Assembly (NCBI GenBank): GCA_023423995.1
Contig: JAFAEL010000060.1
Coordinates: 1 to 49,916, forward strand
Direction: 5' to 3'
Length of the DNA: 49,916 nucleotides
DNA from: Pseudomonadota bacterium
GTDB taxonomy: Bacteria > Pseudomonadota > Alphaproteobacteria > Rhizobiales > Beijerinckiaceae
The notes under the pieces were generated by a model, which saw only the letters and a list, made by a program, of their open reading frames with translations, did no database searches and had not been told where the DNA came from. The translations under genes and the position numbers were made by a program. Position 1 is the stretch's first letter. The number at the start of each line of letters is the position of its first letter. Below are positions 34,876 to 43,487 of the stretch, in pieces.

Positions 34876-34941
34876 GAGTCGATCCGAGGAGTCGTTGAGT
34901 CGCCCGAGTCGAGTTCCCGAGTGATCGTAGCGTACGGAGTC
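34876..34941. promoter_or_regulatory. Cluster of five GANTC sites upstream of Ku
   Basis: GAGTC occurs at 34876, 34889, 34897, 34906 and 34937, five times in 66 bp ending five bases before the Ku start; four copies extend to GAGTCG. GANTC is the recognition site of the alphaproteobacterial cell-cycle methyltransferase CcrM, and promoters with methylated GANTC can be controlled by GcrA. The sites are palindromic at their core and so act for both divergent genes (cyclase and Ku). No other part of the window showed such a density while reading. Sites are seen; the regulatory role is inference. Confidence 0.55.
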
Positions 34942-34946
34942 CGCCA

Positions 34947-35894
34947 ATGGCGCCCCGGTCCAATTGGAAGGGCTACCTCAAGCTGTCGCTTGTGTCTTGC
35001 CCCGTCCAGCTCTTTCCGGCCACGACCACGAAGGAAAGGGTCTCCTTCCACCTCCTCCACCGCGATACCGGGAACCGGCTCCGCCGCAAGCTCGTGGACC
35101 CTGAAACGGACGAGGAGGTCGAGTCCGACGAACAGGTGCGGGGATACCAGGTTGCGAAGAACGAGTACGTCGTCCTCGAAGAGGACGAGATCGAATCCGT
35201 CGCGATCGAGTCGACCCATACGATCGATATCGAGACCTTCGTTCCTCGCGACGAGATCGACGAGACGTTCCTCGACACTCCGTACTACCTGACGCCCGAC
35301 GGCAAGCTGGGCGAGGAGGCATTCGCCGTCATCCGCGATGCCATGCGGGAGAAGAACGTCGTCGGGCTGGGACGGGTGGTTCTCTACCGCCGAGAGAGGC
35401 CGATCATGCTCGAGCCTCGCGGAAAGGGGCTGGTCGCGACCACGCTTCGCTACGCCTACGAAGTCCGGGAGGACGAGGACTACTTCGAGGATATCGGCGA
35501 GCCCGAGGTGTCCGAGGAGATGCTCGACCTCGCGACCCACATCATCGGCCGCAAGATGTCGCACTTCGATCCCAAGCGGTTCGAGGACCGCTACCAGAAT
35601 GCCCTTCTGGAATTGATCAAGGCCAAGCAGACCCACCAGCCCGTGAAGCTCAACGCACCGCCGAAGCCGACCAACGTCGTCAGCCTCATGGATGCCCTCA
35701 GGCGGTCGATCTCGGCCGACCAGGACAATGCGGCCGCCGAACCGAAGGGGAAGGCTGCGCCTGCTGCCAAGGCGGAGAAGGCGCGCGCGGAGGCCAAGGC
35801 GGCCAAGAGCGCTGCAACCGCGAAGACCAAGCCTGGATCGGCTGCCCGGCGTACGCCGGCGAAGGCGTCGCACAAGCTGAAGAAGGCGAGCTGA
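34947..35894 (+). CDS. ku: Non-homologous end joining protein Ku
   Basis: 315 residues starting MAPRSNWKGYLKLSLVSCP. The bacterial Ku core runs to about residue 250: YLKLSLVSCPVQLFPAT, VSFHLLHRDTGNRLRRK, the acidic VESDEQVRGYQVAKNEYV, IDIETFVPRDEID, YYLTPDGKLGEEAFAVIRDA and MSHFDPKRFEDRYQNALLEL. The last ~65 residues are a Lys/Ala-rich tail (KAAPAAKAEKARAEAKAAK), as in many rhizobial Ku proteins, which favours DNA binding. Ku dimers thread onto double-strand ends and recruit LigD; no ligD gene is in this window. Transcribed divergently from the cyclase gene. Confidence 0.96.
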   Translation: MAPRSNWKGYLKLSLVSCPVQLFPATTTKERVSFHLLHRDTGNRLRRKLVDPETDEEVESDEQVRGYQVAKNEYVVLEEDEIESVAIESTHTIDIETFVPRDEIDETFLDTPYYLTPDGKLGEEAFAVIRDAMREKNVVGLGRVVLYRRERPIMLEPRGKGLVATTLRYAYEVREDEDYFEDIGEPEVSEEMLDLATHIIGRKMSHFDPKRFEDRYQNALLELIKAKQTHQPVKLNAPPKPTNVVSLMDALRRSISADQDNAAAEPKGKAAPAAKAEKARAEAKAAKSAATAKTKPGSAARRTPAKASHKLKKAS

Positions 35895-35906
35895 GGGGAA
35901 CTCAGC

Positions 35907-37094
35907 TCAATCCATGATGGCTGCGTAGACGAGCTGGCGCAGCATGCGCCGGTAGTGCTCGCGCCGTCCCGGCGCCTGCACCATGATCAGGCCGTACAGC
36001 TCCTCGCGCGGATCCACCCAGAAGCTCGTCCCGCCGAGGCCCTCCCAGTAAAAGTCGCCGGCCGAGCCGGGGAAGCTTGCGATTCCGGCCTGGCGGCGCA
36101 CGGCGAAGCCGAGCCCGAACCCATAGCCCTCCGGCAGTATGCCCGGCATGATCCGAATCTCGGGCCCGAGATGGTCCGCCGTCATGTAGGCGAGGGTCTT
36201 CGGCGAGAGGAAGCGCACGCCGTCGAGCTGCCCGCCCGAAAGCAGCATGTGCAGGAATCGCGCGTAGTCGGACGCCGTGGAAGCAAGCCCGCCGCCGCCA
36301 TTCTCCATCGCGACTTCCTTCGCGACGTCGAGGAGCGCCTGGGGCTCACCGGTCTCGGGGTCTGCCGGGAAGGCCTCGGCAATGCGCGCCTGATAATTCG
36401 GCGGGACCATGAAGCCGGTCTCCATCATGCCGAGGGGCTCGAATAGCCGCGTCCGGAGGGCGACCCCGAGCGACAGGCCGGTGACGACCTCGATCACGCG
36501 CCCCGCGAGGTCGGTCGAGCGGCTGTAATTCCACTCGGCACCGGGATGGGCCACGAGGGGGAGGGTCGCAAGCAGCGCAGCCTGTTCGGGATTGCTACGA
36601 CTGCGCCGTCCGGCTTCCGCTTCGGCGTAGGCCTTCTGGACGGGACCCTCGTCCATCCACTCGTAAGTGAGGCCGGATGTGTGTCGGAGAAGGTCGTGGA
36701 CCGTGATCGGCCTTGCTGCCGACACGAGCTCGGCGCGGCCGTCCCGCTCCGCCCTGACCTTTACGTCCGAGAACTCGGGCACGAACGCGCTGAGCGGATC
36801 GGAGAGGAGCAGCCGGCCCTCTTCGACCAGCATCATCAGGGCGACCGAGACCAGCGGCTTGGTCATCGAGTAGATGCGAAAGATCGCATCCCGCTCCATC
36901 GGCTCGTCGCGGCCGGGATCGCGGCGGCCGTAGGCCTTGAAGTGGACGACGCGCCCGCGCCGGGCGACGACTGTCACGGCTCCGGGGATGCGACCCTTTT
37001 CGACGTCGGCCGTGACCACGTCGCCGATGCGCGCAAGGCGCTCGCGCGACATCCCCACATCCTCGGGCTTCGCCCAGGCGATCGTATCCGACAT
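35907..37094 (-). CDS. Serine hydrolase of the beta-lactamase / EstB esterase family
   Basis: 395 residues without a signal peptide, so cytoplasmic. The class C beta-lactamase fold is shown by the active-site SxxK motif SMTK (S76, K79) in FRIYSMTKPLVSVALMMLVE, the tyrosine motif in WNYSRSTDLAG (Y190), HDLLRHTSGLTYEW, and the C-terminal GSAGDFYWEGLGGTSFWVDP. The WGG-type motif before the C-terminus and the lack of export signal fit a family VIII esterase or peptidase-like enzyme better than an antibiotic resistance enzyme. Substrate unknown. It is convergent with Ku, 12 bp apart. Confidence 0.88.
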   Translation of the reverse strand: MSDTIAWAKPEDVGMSRERLARIGDVVTADVEKGRIPGAVTVVARRGRVVHFKAYGRRDPGRDEPMERDAIFRIYSMTKPLVSVALMMLVEEGRLLLSDPLSAFVPEFSDVKVRAERDGRAELVSAARPITVHDLLRHTSGLTYEWMDEGPVQKAYAEAEAGRRSRSNPEQAALLATLPLVAHPGAEWNYSRSTDLAGRVIEVVTGLSLGVALRTRLFEPLGMMETGFMVPPNYQARIAEAFPADPETGEPQALLDVAKEVAMENGGGGLASTASDYARFLHMLLSGGQLDGVRFLSPKTLAYMTADHLGPEIRIMPGILPEGYGFGLGFAVRRQAGIASFPGSAGDFYWEGLGGTSFWVDPREELYGLIMVQAPGRREHYRRMLRQLVYAAIMD

Positions 37095-37103
37095 CGTCCC
37101 TCC

Positions 37104-38000
37104 CTAGGGGTGCTCGGTCTCTTTGCCGAGGCAGCACTTCTTATACTTCTTGCCCGAGCCGCAGGGGCAGGGGTCGTTGCGTCCGACATGCCGGAGCGGG
37201 TTGTGGACGGGCTCCTCCGGCTCGGCCTCCTCCTCGCTCTCCAGAGCGGCCTCGAGTTCGGCCACGACGTCCTCGATCAAGCCGAGGTCGCGTTCCCGGA
37301 AGCGGGCTGGATCGTCCGGCTTGGAGACGGCCTCGGCCAGTGTCAGCTCGAACCAGTCCGGATCGCCTTCCTCCTCGAGAAGGCGAGCATCCGCCCGCGC
37401 TGCCTGAATCCGCGGTCCGAGGTGCTCGAAGCCGAGAAGGGCGACCGCCTCTTGCCAGCCCGTCCAGGCGGAATCTCCGGCCCGGGCCGGGCGGGTCTCG
37501 TCGAAGCGCACCAGGAGCGCTTCCGCCCGCTCGCGCGGGACGCGGTCCGAGAAGACCAGGAAGGCGTAGGCGCCGAACAGGTTCCAGCGGACGAATTCGT
37601 CCGCTTCCCGATCGAGCAGCGCATCTTCCAGCGCCGCCGGATCGCCGTCGAACGAACCCGCGACGATGCGGGGCAGGGTGGTCCCGACCGCATCGCCGAT
37701 GAGTTCGCCGAGCGGCTCGGCGGGACGGCGGAGAAGCCGGAGCAGGGGTGCGTGCAGCCGGCCGTCCCGGGCAGCGCCGAGGACGTGGACGCCCCAGAAC
37801 AGGAGGTTCTGCTCGCGGCCGGTCAGGTCCTCGCCGGAGGCCGCACGCTCCACGACCTGCAGGACGGATTCAGCGACGGCCTGGGGCCGTTTGACCGCCT
37901 CGTCCAGCGCTTCCGCCGGCAGGTGCTGTGCGACAGATAGGGCCTCGACGAGGTTCACCCGCCCGCCCGGGATGAAGTCTCCGCCCCAGGCCTCGCTCAC
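37104..38000 (-). CDS. DUF1186 protein with C-terminal SEC-C zinc motif
   Basis: 298 residues from GTG 38000, which overlaps the pheT stop (GTGA), so translation is probably coupled. The body is helical ([55 protein letters not shown]) and matches, from memory, the DUF1186 family. After an acidic stretch ([12 protein letters not shown]) comes a SEC-C motif, [18 protein letters not shown], which binds zinc. SEC-C tails occur on SecA and on proteins that touch ribosomes or translation factors. Function unknown; the link to pheST suggests co-expression with translation genes. Confidence 0.87.
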   Translation of the reverse strand: MSEAWGGDFIPGGRVNLVEALSVAQHLPAEALDEAVKRPQAVAESVLQVVERAASGEDLTGREQNLLFWGVHVLGAARDGRLHAPLLRLLRRPAEPLGELIGDAVGTTLPRIVAGSFDGDPAALEDALLDREADEFVRWNLFGAYAFLVFSDRVPRERAEALLVRFDETRPARAGDSAWTGWQEAVALLGFEHLGPRIQAARADARLLEEEGDPDWFELTLAEAVSKPDDPARFRERDLGLIEDVVAELEAALESEEEAEPEEPVHNPLRHVGRNDPCPCGSGKKYKKCCLGKETEHP

Positions 38001-40426
38001 GAGCGCAGCACCGCGCCGGTCTTCTTGGCGACCGCGGCGACGATCTTGGCGGAGGCCTGCTCGAGCTCGGCATCCGTGAGCGTGCGCTCGGCGGGCTGCA
38101 GGGTCACCTCCAGTGCGACGGACTTCTTGTCGGGATCGATGCCGGCACCTTCGTAGACGTCGAAGAGCGTGACCCCGGTGATGAGGCCGCGCTCGGCATT
38201 CTCGGCCGCCCTGACGACCTCTCCCGCCGCGATCTCGCGTCCGACCACGAAGGCGAAGTCCCGCCGCACCGGCTGCAGGTCCGAGATGACCAGCTTCGGC
38301 TTCATCTTCGTTGGCCGGTATTTCGGCAGGGGAAGGTTGTCGAGCACGATCTCGAAGCCGACGATCGGGCCCTTGGCATCCAGGGCCTTCAGGATGCGCG
38401 GGTGCAGTTCGCCGAACGAGCCGACGACGTTCCGAGGCCCGAATTGCAGGGTGGCCGAGCGGCCGGGATGAAACCAGTCGGGGCCGCCTGGCACGACCTG
38501 AAGCCCGCCGGTCGACACGCCAAGGGCGGAGAGCAGCGCCATGGCGTCAGCCTTCGCGTCGAAGACATCCACCGGGCTAGCGCTTCCATCCCAGTGACGA
38601 CCGGCGCCGGCCGTGCGAGCGGTTCCCCGCCGCAGGGCCGCGGCGTTGATGGCCTGGCCCTCGGGCTCGTCGGTGGCGAAGCACTGGCCGACCTCGAACA
38701 GGGCCACGTCGCCATAGCCGCGATCGGCGTTCCGCTGCGCCGCCTTGATCAGCCCGGGCAGCAGGCTCGGGCGCATATCGGAAAGATCCGCCGCGATCGG
38801 GTTGGCGAGCTGCAGGGTCCGCGCGCCGCCGCCGAACAGCTTCGCCTCCGCGTGAGCGATGAACGACCACGTCACCGCCTCCACCAGGCCGCGCGAGGCG
38901 AGCTCCCGCTTGGCGAGCCGCGTCCGCTTCTGCAGCGGGGTGAGGATCGGCTTCACGACACCCGGCCGAATGCGCGGGAGCGGCTGGGACACGACCCGCT
39001 CCAGGCCGGCAATGCGCACGATCTCTTCGACGAGGTCGGCCTTGCCTTCGATATCGGGCCGCCAGGACGGCGGCAGCACCTTCGCGCGCTCGTTAGCGGC
39101 GTTGCCGGCCACCGTGAAGCCGAGCTCGATCAGGATCGCCTTCGCCTCCGGACGGGGGATGTCCAGCCCGGTCAGGCGCTTCACCTCGTTCCAGGGGAAG
39201 TCGATCGGGTGCTCGCGATCCGGGATCTCGCCCTCGAGCAGGATTTCCGAGGCCTCGCCGCCACAGAGCTGGAGGACGAGCTGCGTCGCGAGTTCGAGGC
39301 CCGGAACCGTGAAGGCCGGGTCGACGCCGCGCTCGAATCGGTAGCGCGCATCCGAATTGATGCCGAGCCGCCGCCCCGTGCGGGCGATGTTCAGCGGATC
39401 CCAGAGGGCCGACTCGATGAGGACATCCGTCGTGCTCTCGTCGCAGCCGGAATGCTCGCCGCCCATGATGCCGGCGATGGATTCCGGGCCGTTCTCGTCC
39501 GCGATGACGACGATCTCGTCATCCAGCGCGTACGTCCGGCCATCGAGCGCCAGGATCTCTTCGCCCGGTTTGCTGCGACGGACCGTGATGGCGCCCGCGA
39601 CCTTCCCGGCATCAAACACGTGAAGCGGCCGGCCGCGGTCGAAGGTCATGAAATTGGTGATGTCGACCAGCGCGTTGATCGGCCGGAGACCGATCGAGGC
39701 CAGGCGCGTCTGGAGCCAAGCGGGCGAGGGGCCGTTCTTGACGCCGCGCACGAGGCGGAGCGCGAAGGCCGGGCAGAGCTTGCGGTCCTCTTCGGCGAAG
39801 TCGAGCGTCAGCTTGACCGGGATGGCAAAGGCCCCGGGGATGGGCTCGACCCGCGGCGTCTTGACGGCCCCGATCCCGGCCGCCGCGAGGTCGCGCGCAA
39901 TCCCTGCCACCGAGGTGCAGTCCGGCCGGTTCGGCGTAAGGTTGATCTCGATCAGCGGATCGTCGAGCCCGGCATAGCCGGCATAGGGCTGCCCGACCGG
40001 CGCATCGGCCGGAAGATCCAAGATGCCGTCATGGTCGTCCGAGATCTCGAGTTCGGCCGCCGAGCACAGCATGCCGCGGCTCTCGACGCCCCGGACGTTC
40101 GCCACGACGAGCGTAATGTCCTTGCCGGGCACGTACGTGCCGGGCGGGGCGAAGACCGACTTCATGCCGGCCCGGGCATTCGGGGCGCCGCAGACGACCT
40201 GGACCGGCTCACCCGCGCCTGTATCGACCATGCAGACCCGAAGACGGTCGGCATTCGGGTGCTGCTCGGCCGAGATAACGGAGGCAATCACATATGGCTT
40301 CAGCGCCGCCGCCTTGTCCTCGACGCCTTCGACCTCGAGCCCGATGCGGGTGAGCGCCTCCGTGATGGCCTCGAGGGAAGCGGAGGTGTCGAGGTGCTCT
40401 TTGAGCCAGGAGAGGGTGAATTTCAT
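37997..40426 (-). CDS. pheT: Phenylalanyl-tRNA synthetase beta subunit
   Basis: 809 residues, normal length. It opens with [21 protein letters not shown], followed by the tRNA-binding OB domain ([21 protein letters not shown]), the B3/B4 editing domain ([38 protein letters not shown]), the B5 domain ([13 protein letters not shown]), the core catalytic-like domain ([20 protein letters not shown]) and the C-terminal anticodon-binding FDX-ACB domain ([20 protein letters not shown]). With PheS it forms the heterotetramer that charges tRNA-Phe and hydrolyses mischarged Tyr-tRNA. The start overlaps the pheS stop by four bases. Confidence 0.98.
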   Translation of the reverse strand: MKFTLSWLKEHLDTSASLEAITEALTRIGLEVEGVEDKAAALKPYVIASVISAEQHPNADRLRVCMVDTGAGEPVQVVCGAPNARAGMKSVFAPPGTYVPGKDITLVVANVRGVESRGMLCSAAELEISDDHDGILDLPADAPVGQPYAGYAGLDDPLIEINLTPNRPDCTSVAGIARDLAAAGIGAVKTPRVEPIPGAFAIPVKLTLDFAEEDRKLCPAFALRLVRGVKNGPSPAWLQTRLASIGLRPINALVDITNFMTFDRGRPLHVFDAGKVAGAITVRRSKPGEEILALDGRTYALDDEIVVIADENGPESIAGIMGGEHSGCDESTTDVLIESALWDPLNIARTGRRLGINSDARYRFERGVDPAFTVPGLELATQLVLQLCGGEASEILLEGEIPDREHPIDFPWNEVKRLTGLDIPRPEAKAILIELGFTVAGNAANERAKVLPPSWRPDIEGKADLVEEIVRIAGLERVVSQPLPRIRPGVVKPILTPLQKRTRLAKRELASRGLVEAVTWSFIAHAEAKLFGGGARTLQLANPIAADLSDMRPSLLPGLIKAAQRNADRGYGDVALFEVGQCFATDEPEGQAINAAALRRGTARTAGAGRHWDGSASPVDVFDAKADAMALLSALGVSTGGLQVVPGGPDWFHPGRSATLQFGPRNVVGSFGELHPRILKALDAKGPIVGFEIVLDNLPLPKYRPTKMKPKLVISDLQPVRRDFAFVVGREIAAGEVVRAAENAERGLITGVTLFDVYEGAGIDPDKKSVALEVTLQPAERTLTDAELEQASAKIVAAVAKKTGAVLRS

Positions 40427-41505
40427 GACGTCAGCCCACCGACGAGGCTCGGGAGATCAAGCGGCCTGAAGCCGTAATGGTCCAGCCAGCGGACATCTGC
40501 GTCGAAGAACGCGCGCAGGTCCGGCATGCCGTATTTCAGCATCGCGATGCGGTCGATGCCCATGCCCCAGGCGAAGCCCTGGTAGACGTCCGGATCCAGG
40601 CCGCAATTGCGCAGGACGTTCGGATGAACCATCCCGCAGCCGAGAATCTCGAGCCAGTCGCTGCCCTCGCCGAACCGAATCTCGTCGCCCCGGCGGGAGC
40701 ACTGGATATCCACCTCCATCGAGGGCTCGGTGAAGGGGAAGAAGGACGGCCGGAACCGCATCTTCACCTCCTCGACCTCGAAGAACGCCTTGCAGAACTC
40801 CTCGAGGATCCACTTGAGATTCGCGAGGTTCGCTTCCTTGTCGATGACCAGCCCTTCGACCTGGTGGAACATGGGCGTGTGGGTCTGGTCGGAATCGTGC
40901 CGATACGTCCGGCCGGGCGTGATCACCCGGATCGGCGGCTCCTGGCTCTTCATCGTGCGGATCTGGACCGGCGACGTGTGCGTCCGGAGCACCTTCCGCT
41001 CGCCCTTGTGGTCGGGCTGCAGGAAGAAGGTGTCGTGCATCTCTCGCGCGGGGTGCCCGACGGGGAAGTTCAACGCCGTGAAGTTGTAGTAGTCCGTCTC
41101 GACGTCCGGGCCTTCGGCAACCCGGAAGCCCATGTCGGCGAAGATTGCCGTGAGTTCGTCGATGACCTGGCTGATGGGATGGATGCGCCCACGGGTTTCC
41201 GGCGCCTCGCGGACCGGAAGGGATATATCGACCTTCTCGGAAGCGAGCCTCGCCTCCAGCGCAGCGTCCGCCAGCGCCTCGCGGCGCGACAGGATGGCCC
41301 CCTGGACCGCATCACGGAGCCCGTTGATGAGCGGGCCCTTCTCCTTCCGCTCTTCCGGTGTCATCCGGCCGAGGGTCTTCAGGAGCTCGGAGATCGAGCC
41401 CTTCTTGCCGAGGGCGGCTACGCGCAAGGATTCGAGCGCCGTCTCGTCGGAGGCGGCGTCGACCTGGGCGAGGAGGTCGCGTTCGAGTGTCTGGAGGTCG
41501 GTCAT
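40423..41505 (-). CDS. pheS: Phenylalanyl-tRNA synthetase alpha subunit
   Basis: 360 residues. The N-terminal ~100 residues are the coiled-coil arm that holds tRNA ([40 protein letters not shown]). The class II catalytic core follows with [79 protein letters not shown] and the C-terminal [17 protein letters not shown]. It makes phenylalanyl-adenylate and transfers Phe to tRNA. It precedes pheT with an ATGA overlap and follows rplT after 130 bp, which contain a pair of palindromic repeats. Confidence 0.98.
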   Translation of the reverse strand: MTDLQTLERDLLAQVDAASDETALESLRVAALGKKGSISELLKTLGRMTPEERKEKGPLINGLRDAVQGAILSRREALADAALEARLASEKVDISLPVREAPETRGRIHPISQVIDELTAIFADMGFRVAEGPDVETDYYNFTALNFPVGHPAREMHDTFFLQPDHKGERKVLRTHTSPVQIRTMKSQEPPIRVITPGRTYRHDSDQTHTPMFHQVEGLVIDKEANLANLKWILEEFCKAFFEVEEVKMRFRPSFFPFTEPSMEVDIQCSRRGDEIRFGEGSDWLEILGCGMVHPNVLRNCGLDPDVYQGFAWGMGIDRIAMLKYGMPDLRAFFDADVRWLDHYGFRPLDLPSLVGGLTS

Positions 41506-41529
41506 GACTGGGCGATCTGCTTCGAACGC

Positions 41530-41617
41530 GTCATCGCCGGGCTGGTCCCGGCGACCCCGATCGGAGAAAAGCGGCGCCTCAGCCTATCGGGATGGCCGGG
41601 GCGAGCCCGGCCATGAC
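41530..41617. repeat. Inverted pair of ~35-bp palindromic intergenic repeats (BIME-like)
   Basis: Copy A at 41530-41564 begins GTCATCGCCGGGCTGGTCCC and continues to CCGATCGG. Copy B at 41583-41617 on the other strand begins GTCATGGCCGGGCTCGCCCC and continues to CCGATAGG. They agree at most positions and each contains its own CCGGGC...CCCGG inverted repeat, so the RNA would fold into two stems or one long one. Such GTCATGGCCGGG elements are common between genes in Bradyrhizobium and Methylobacterium (known from memory). They fill the rplT-pheS gap and could stop, stabilise or process the transcript. Confidence 0.7.
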
Positions 41618-41635
41618 AACCAAGAAAGGTTGGTC

Positions 41636-42013
41636 TCAGGCGGCCTTGACGAGGTCGGCCGGCAATGCAGCCTTCGCCTGGGCGACAATGGCGGCGAATG
41701 CCTCCGGCTCGCGAATGGCGATATCCGACAGGACCTTGCGGTCCACCTCGACGCCCGCCTTGGCGAGGCCGTCGATCAGGCGGGAATAGGTCAGGCCATG
41801 CTCGCGGGCAGCGGCGTTGAGGCGCTGGATCCAGAGGGCGCGGAACGAACGCTTCCGGTTCTTGCGATCCCGGTAGGCGTACTGCATCGACTTCTCGACC
41901 GCCTGCTTGGCGATCCGAATCGTGTTCTTGCGACGGCCATAGAAGCCCTTCGCCTGATCCAGAACCTTCTTGTGCTTGGCGTGGCTCGTCACGCCGCGTT
42001 TCACGCGGGCCAT
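41636..42013 (-). CDS. rplT: 50S ribosomal protein L20
   Basis: 125 residues, with the usual L20 core: [78 protein letters not shown] and [18 protein letters not shown], then a short Ala-rich end. L20 binds 23S rRNA early in assembly of the large subunit. It follows rpmI by 46 bp in the usual rpmI-rplT order; infC, often the first gene of this operon, is not here. Confidence 0.98.
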   Translation of the reverse strand: MARVKRGVTSHAKHKKVLDQAKGFYGRRKNTIRIAKQAVEKSMQYAYRDRKNRKRSFRALWIQRLNAAAREHGLTYSRLIDGLAKAGVEVDRKVLSDIAIREPEAFAAIVAQAKAALPADLVKAA

Positions 42014-42059
42014 GGGGGATCTCCTGGGAAGCTAGTTGTCTGCGGGGGCGTGTGGTTCT

Positions 42060-42260
42060 TCAGCCGTTCGGCAGGAAGAACTTCTTCACGTTGTCGGCGT
42101 CGCCCTTGAACAGGGTCGTCGTGCCGCGCAGGTTGCGGATCTGCTTGTTGGTCCGCTTGATCATGCCGTGCCGCTTGCCGGCCTGGGCCCTGATCACTTT
42201 CCCCGTACCGGAGATCTTGAAGCGCTTTTTTGCGCCCGACTTCGTCTTGAGCTTGGGCAT
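42060..42260 (-). CDS. rpmI: 50S ribosomal protein L35
   Basis: 66 residues, normal length, [20 protein letters not shown] then [19 protein letters not shown] and a C-terminal [11 protein letters not shown]. It is a small basic protein of the large ribosomal subunit. A good ribosome site (AGGAGAG) lies just upstream, and a strong GC-rich hairpin sits immediately before that site (see 42276-42305), which may control the operon. Confidence 0.98.
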   Translation of the reverse strand: MPKLKTKSGAKKRFKISGTGKVIRAQAGKRHGMIKRTNKQIRNLRGTTTLFKGDADNVKKFFLPNG

Positions 42261-42275
42261 TTGGCTCTCCTGAAC

Positions 42276-42305
42276 GCGCCGCGCCCGGGCGAACCCGGGC
42301 GGCGC
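42276..42305 (-). promoter_or_regulatory. Strong hairpin in the rpmI leader
   Basis: On the transcribed strand the sequence folds into GCGCCG-CCCGGG, a TTCG loop, then CCCGGG and CGGCGC with a two-base bulge: 12 base pairs, nearly all G-C, capped by a stable UUCG tetraloop. It ends six bases before the AGGAGAG ribosome site of rpmI (42264-42270). It could be a target for L20 autoregulation, which is known in other bacteria with differing structures, or an attenuator. No T run follows, so it is not a simple terminator. The rest of the 208-bp rpmI-dut gap shows no other clear element. Confidence 0.5.
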
Positions 42306-42471
42306 TTCCGTTATCTGCTTGGAGCAGGGAATGAACCGCCACGGCAGCCCTACGGCCGGGCGGTCCAGAGGCGCGGCTTATGGCAGAGAGGGCCGGAAAC
42401 TGCAAGCACTTGTGCTTCCGGCGTGCTGGTGGAAATTCCTCGCGGATGAGCTGCACGAGAATGGGCTGTCG

Positions 42472-42963
42472 ATGAACGTAGACGTAAAGCTACTCGACTC
42501 CCGCCTGGCGGATTGGGGCTTTCCTCATTGGGGCTCCGCGATGGCCGCAGGCCTAGACCTCTTCGCCTGCCTGGAGGAGCCGCTGACCCTCTCGCCCGGC
42601 GATCCTCCGGCCCTCGTTTCATCAGGCATCGCCATCCGCATCGGAAATCCGGGCTGGTGCGCACTCATCGCGCCGCGGTCAGGGCTCGGGCATCGCGGCC
42701 TCGTCCTCGGGAACACGATCGGCATCATCGACGCCGATTACGAGGGGCCTTGCATGATCTCGGCCTGGAACCGGAACCCGCCTGCCTCGGGCGCGGCGAT
42801 CACCATCTCCCCGGGGGACCGGCTGGCGCAGATGCTCTTCGTTCCCATCGGGCGTCCGACGTTCAAGGTCGTCGAAGATTTCCCTGGGGCGAGCGCCCGC
42901 GGGGCGGGAGGGTTCGGGTCGACCGGGATCGGTACCACGGCTGTGATGGAGCCGCGGCGTTGA
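42472..42963 (+). CDS. dut: Deoxyuridine 5'-triphosphate nucleotidohydrolase (dUTPase)
   Basis: 163 residues from ATG 42472 (MNVDVKLLDSRLADWG); the open frame begins at 42319, but the first part is not family-like. All five trimeric dUTPase motifs are readable: AMAAGLDLFA, PRSGLGHRG, GNTIGIIDADYEGP with the catalytic Asp, GDRLAQMLFVPI and the C-terminal arm GAGGFGSTG. It hydrolyses dUTP to dUMP and diphosphate, keeping uracil out of DNA. Its stop overlaps the TTG start of the next gene (TTGA), so the two are translated together. Confidence 0.96.
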   Translation: MNVDVKLLDSRLADWGFPHWGSAMAAGLDLFACLEEPLTLSPGDPPALVSSGIAIRIGNPGWCALIAPRSGLGHRGLVLGNTIGIIDADYEGPCMISAWNRNPPASGAAITISPGDRLAQMLFVPIGRPTFKVVEDFPGASARGAGGFGSTGIGTTAVMEPRR

Positions 42964-43412
42964 ACCTTCTGTCGCGCCGCACGCTCCTGGCCGTCGCCGC
43001 CGTGGTGGACGTGGCGCTGCATGCCCGTCCCGTCCCGGTCAGCGCCAAGGCGCTCGCAACGCGCCACGACCTGCCGCCGCGCCACCTCGAGACGATCCTC
43101 CAGGCCCTTGTCAGGAGCGGGATCCTCAAGGGCCTGCGCGGCCCGCGAGGTGGATACGAGCTTGCCCGCGAGCGGCGCCGTGTCTCGGTCGGCGACATCG
43201 TTCGCGCCGTCCAGGGCGCCAGCGGGGGGCGCGAGGAGGAGGGCAGTGGCACGGCTCCGCCCTCAGCGCTCGTCGAGGAGGTCGTCTCGCCTGCGATCGC
43301 AGCCGCGGGGGAGGTCTTCCTGCGTGAGCTGGACGGGATTACCGTCGAGGATCTGTGCCGACGGGTCGACACAGCAGGCCCCGGCGACCATCCCGTAGAT
43401 TTCACAATCTAA
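42960..43412 (+). CDS. Rrf2-family transcription regulator
   Basis: 150 residues from a TTG start at 42960 that overlaps the dut stop. The N-terminal winged helix shows LSRRTLLAVAAVVDVALHAR, SAKALATRHDLPPRHLETIL, QALVRSGILKGLRGPRGGYE and LARERRRVSVGDIVRAVQG, which is the Rrf2 pattern. IscR-type cluster-binding cysteines are absent: the only Cys is in EDLCRR near the C-terminus, so an iron-sulfur cluster is unlikely. It is 75 bp upstream of cysK on the same strand. Rrf2 members such as CymR control cysteine metabolism through CysK, so control of cysK is a good guess. Confidence 0.92.
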   Translation: MNLLSRRTLLAVAAVVDVALHARPVPVSAKALATRHDLPPRHLETILQALVRSGILKGLRGPRGGYELARERRRVSVGDIVRAVQGASGGREEEGSGTAPPSALVEEVVSPAIAAAGEVFLRELDGITVEDLCRRVDTAGPGDHPVDFTI

Positions 43413-43413
43413 T

Positions 43414-43463
43414 AATGTGCAACATTGCATTCATCGACATGGATCTGGAAATAAGATAGATCT
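43414..43463 (+). promoter_or_regulatory. AT-rich putative promoter/operator of cysK
   Basis: This stretch is clearly more AT-rich than its surroundings and contains two inverted repeats: AATGT-GCA-ACATT (43414-43426) and GATCT-N11-AGATC (43442-43462). A TTGCAT at 43425-43430 could serve as -35. The strong ribosome site AGGAGG follows at 43477-43482. The repeats are candidate binding sites for the upstream Rrf2 regulator. Confidence 0.45.
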
Positions 43464-43487
43464 GTTGCAGAATTTCAGGAGGACGGC

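Noticed and set aside
33352..35292. Plus-strand open frame of 646 codons opposite tssK leader and the cyclase, running into Ku in another frame
   Set aside because: Covers two genes and a promoter region in the wrong frame or strand; no family feature.
38402..40477. Plus-strand open frame of 691 codons opposite pheT
   Set aside because: PheT is certain on the other strand; no motif in the antisense translation.
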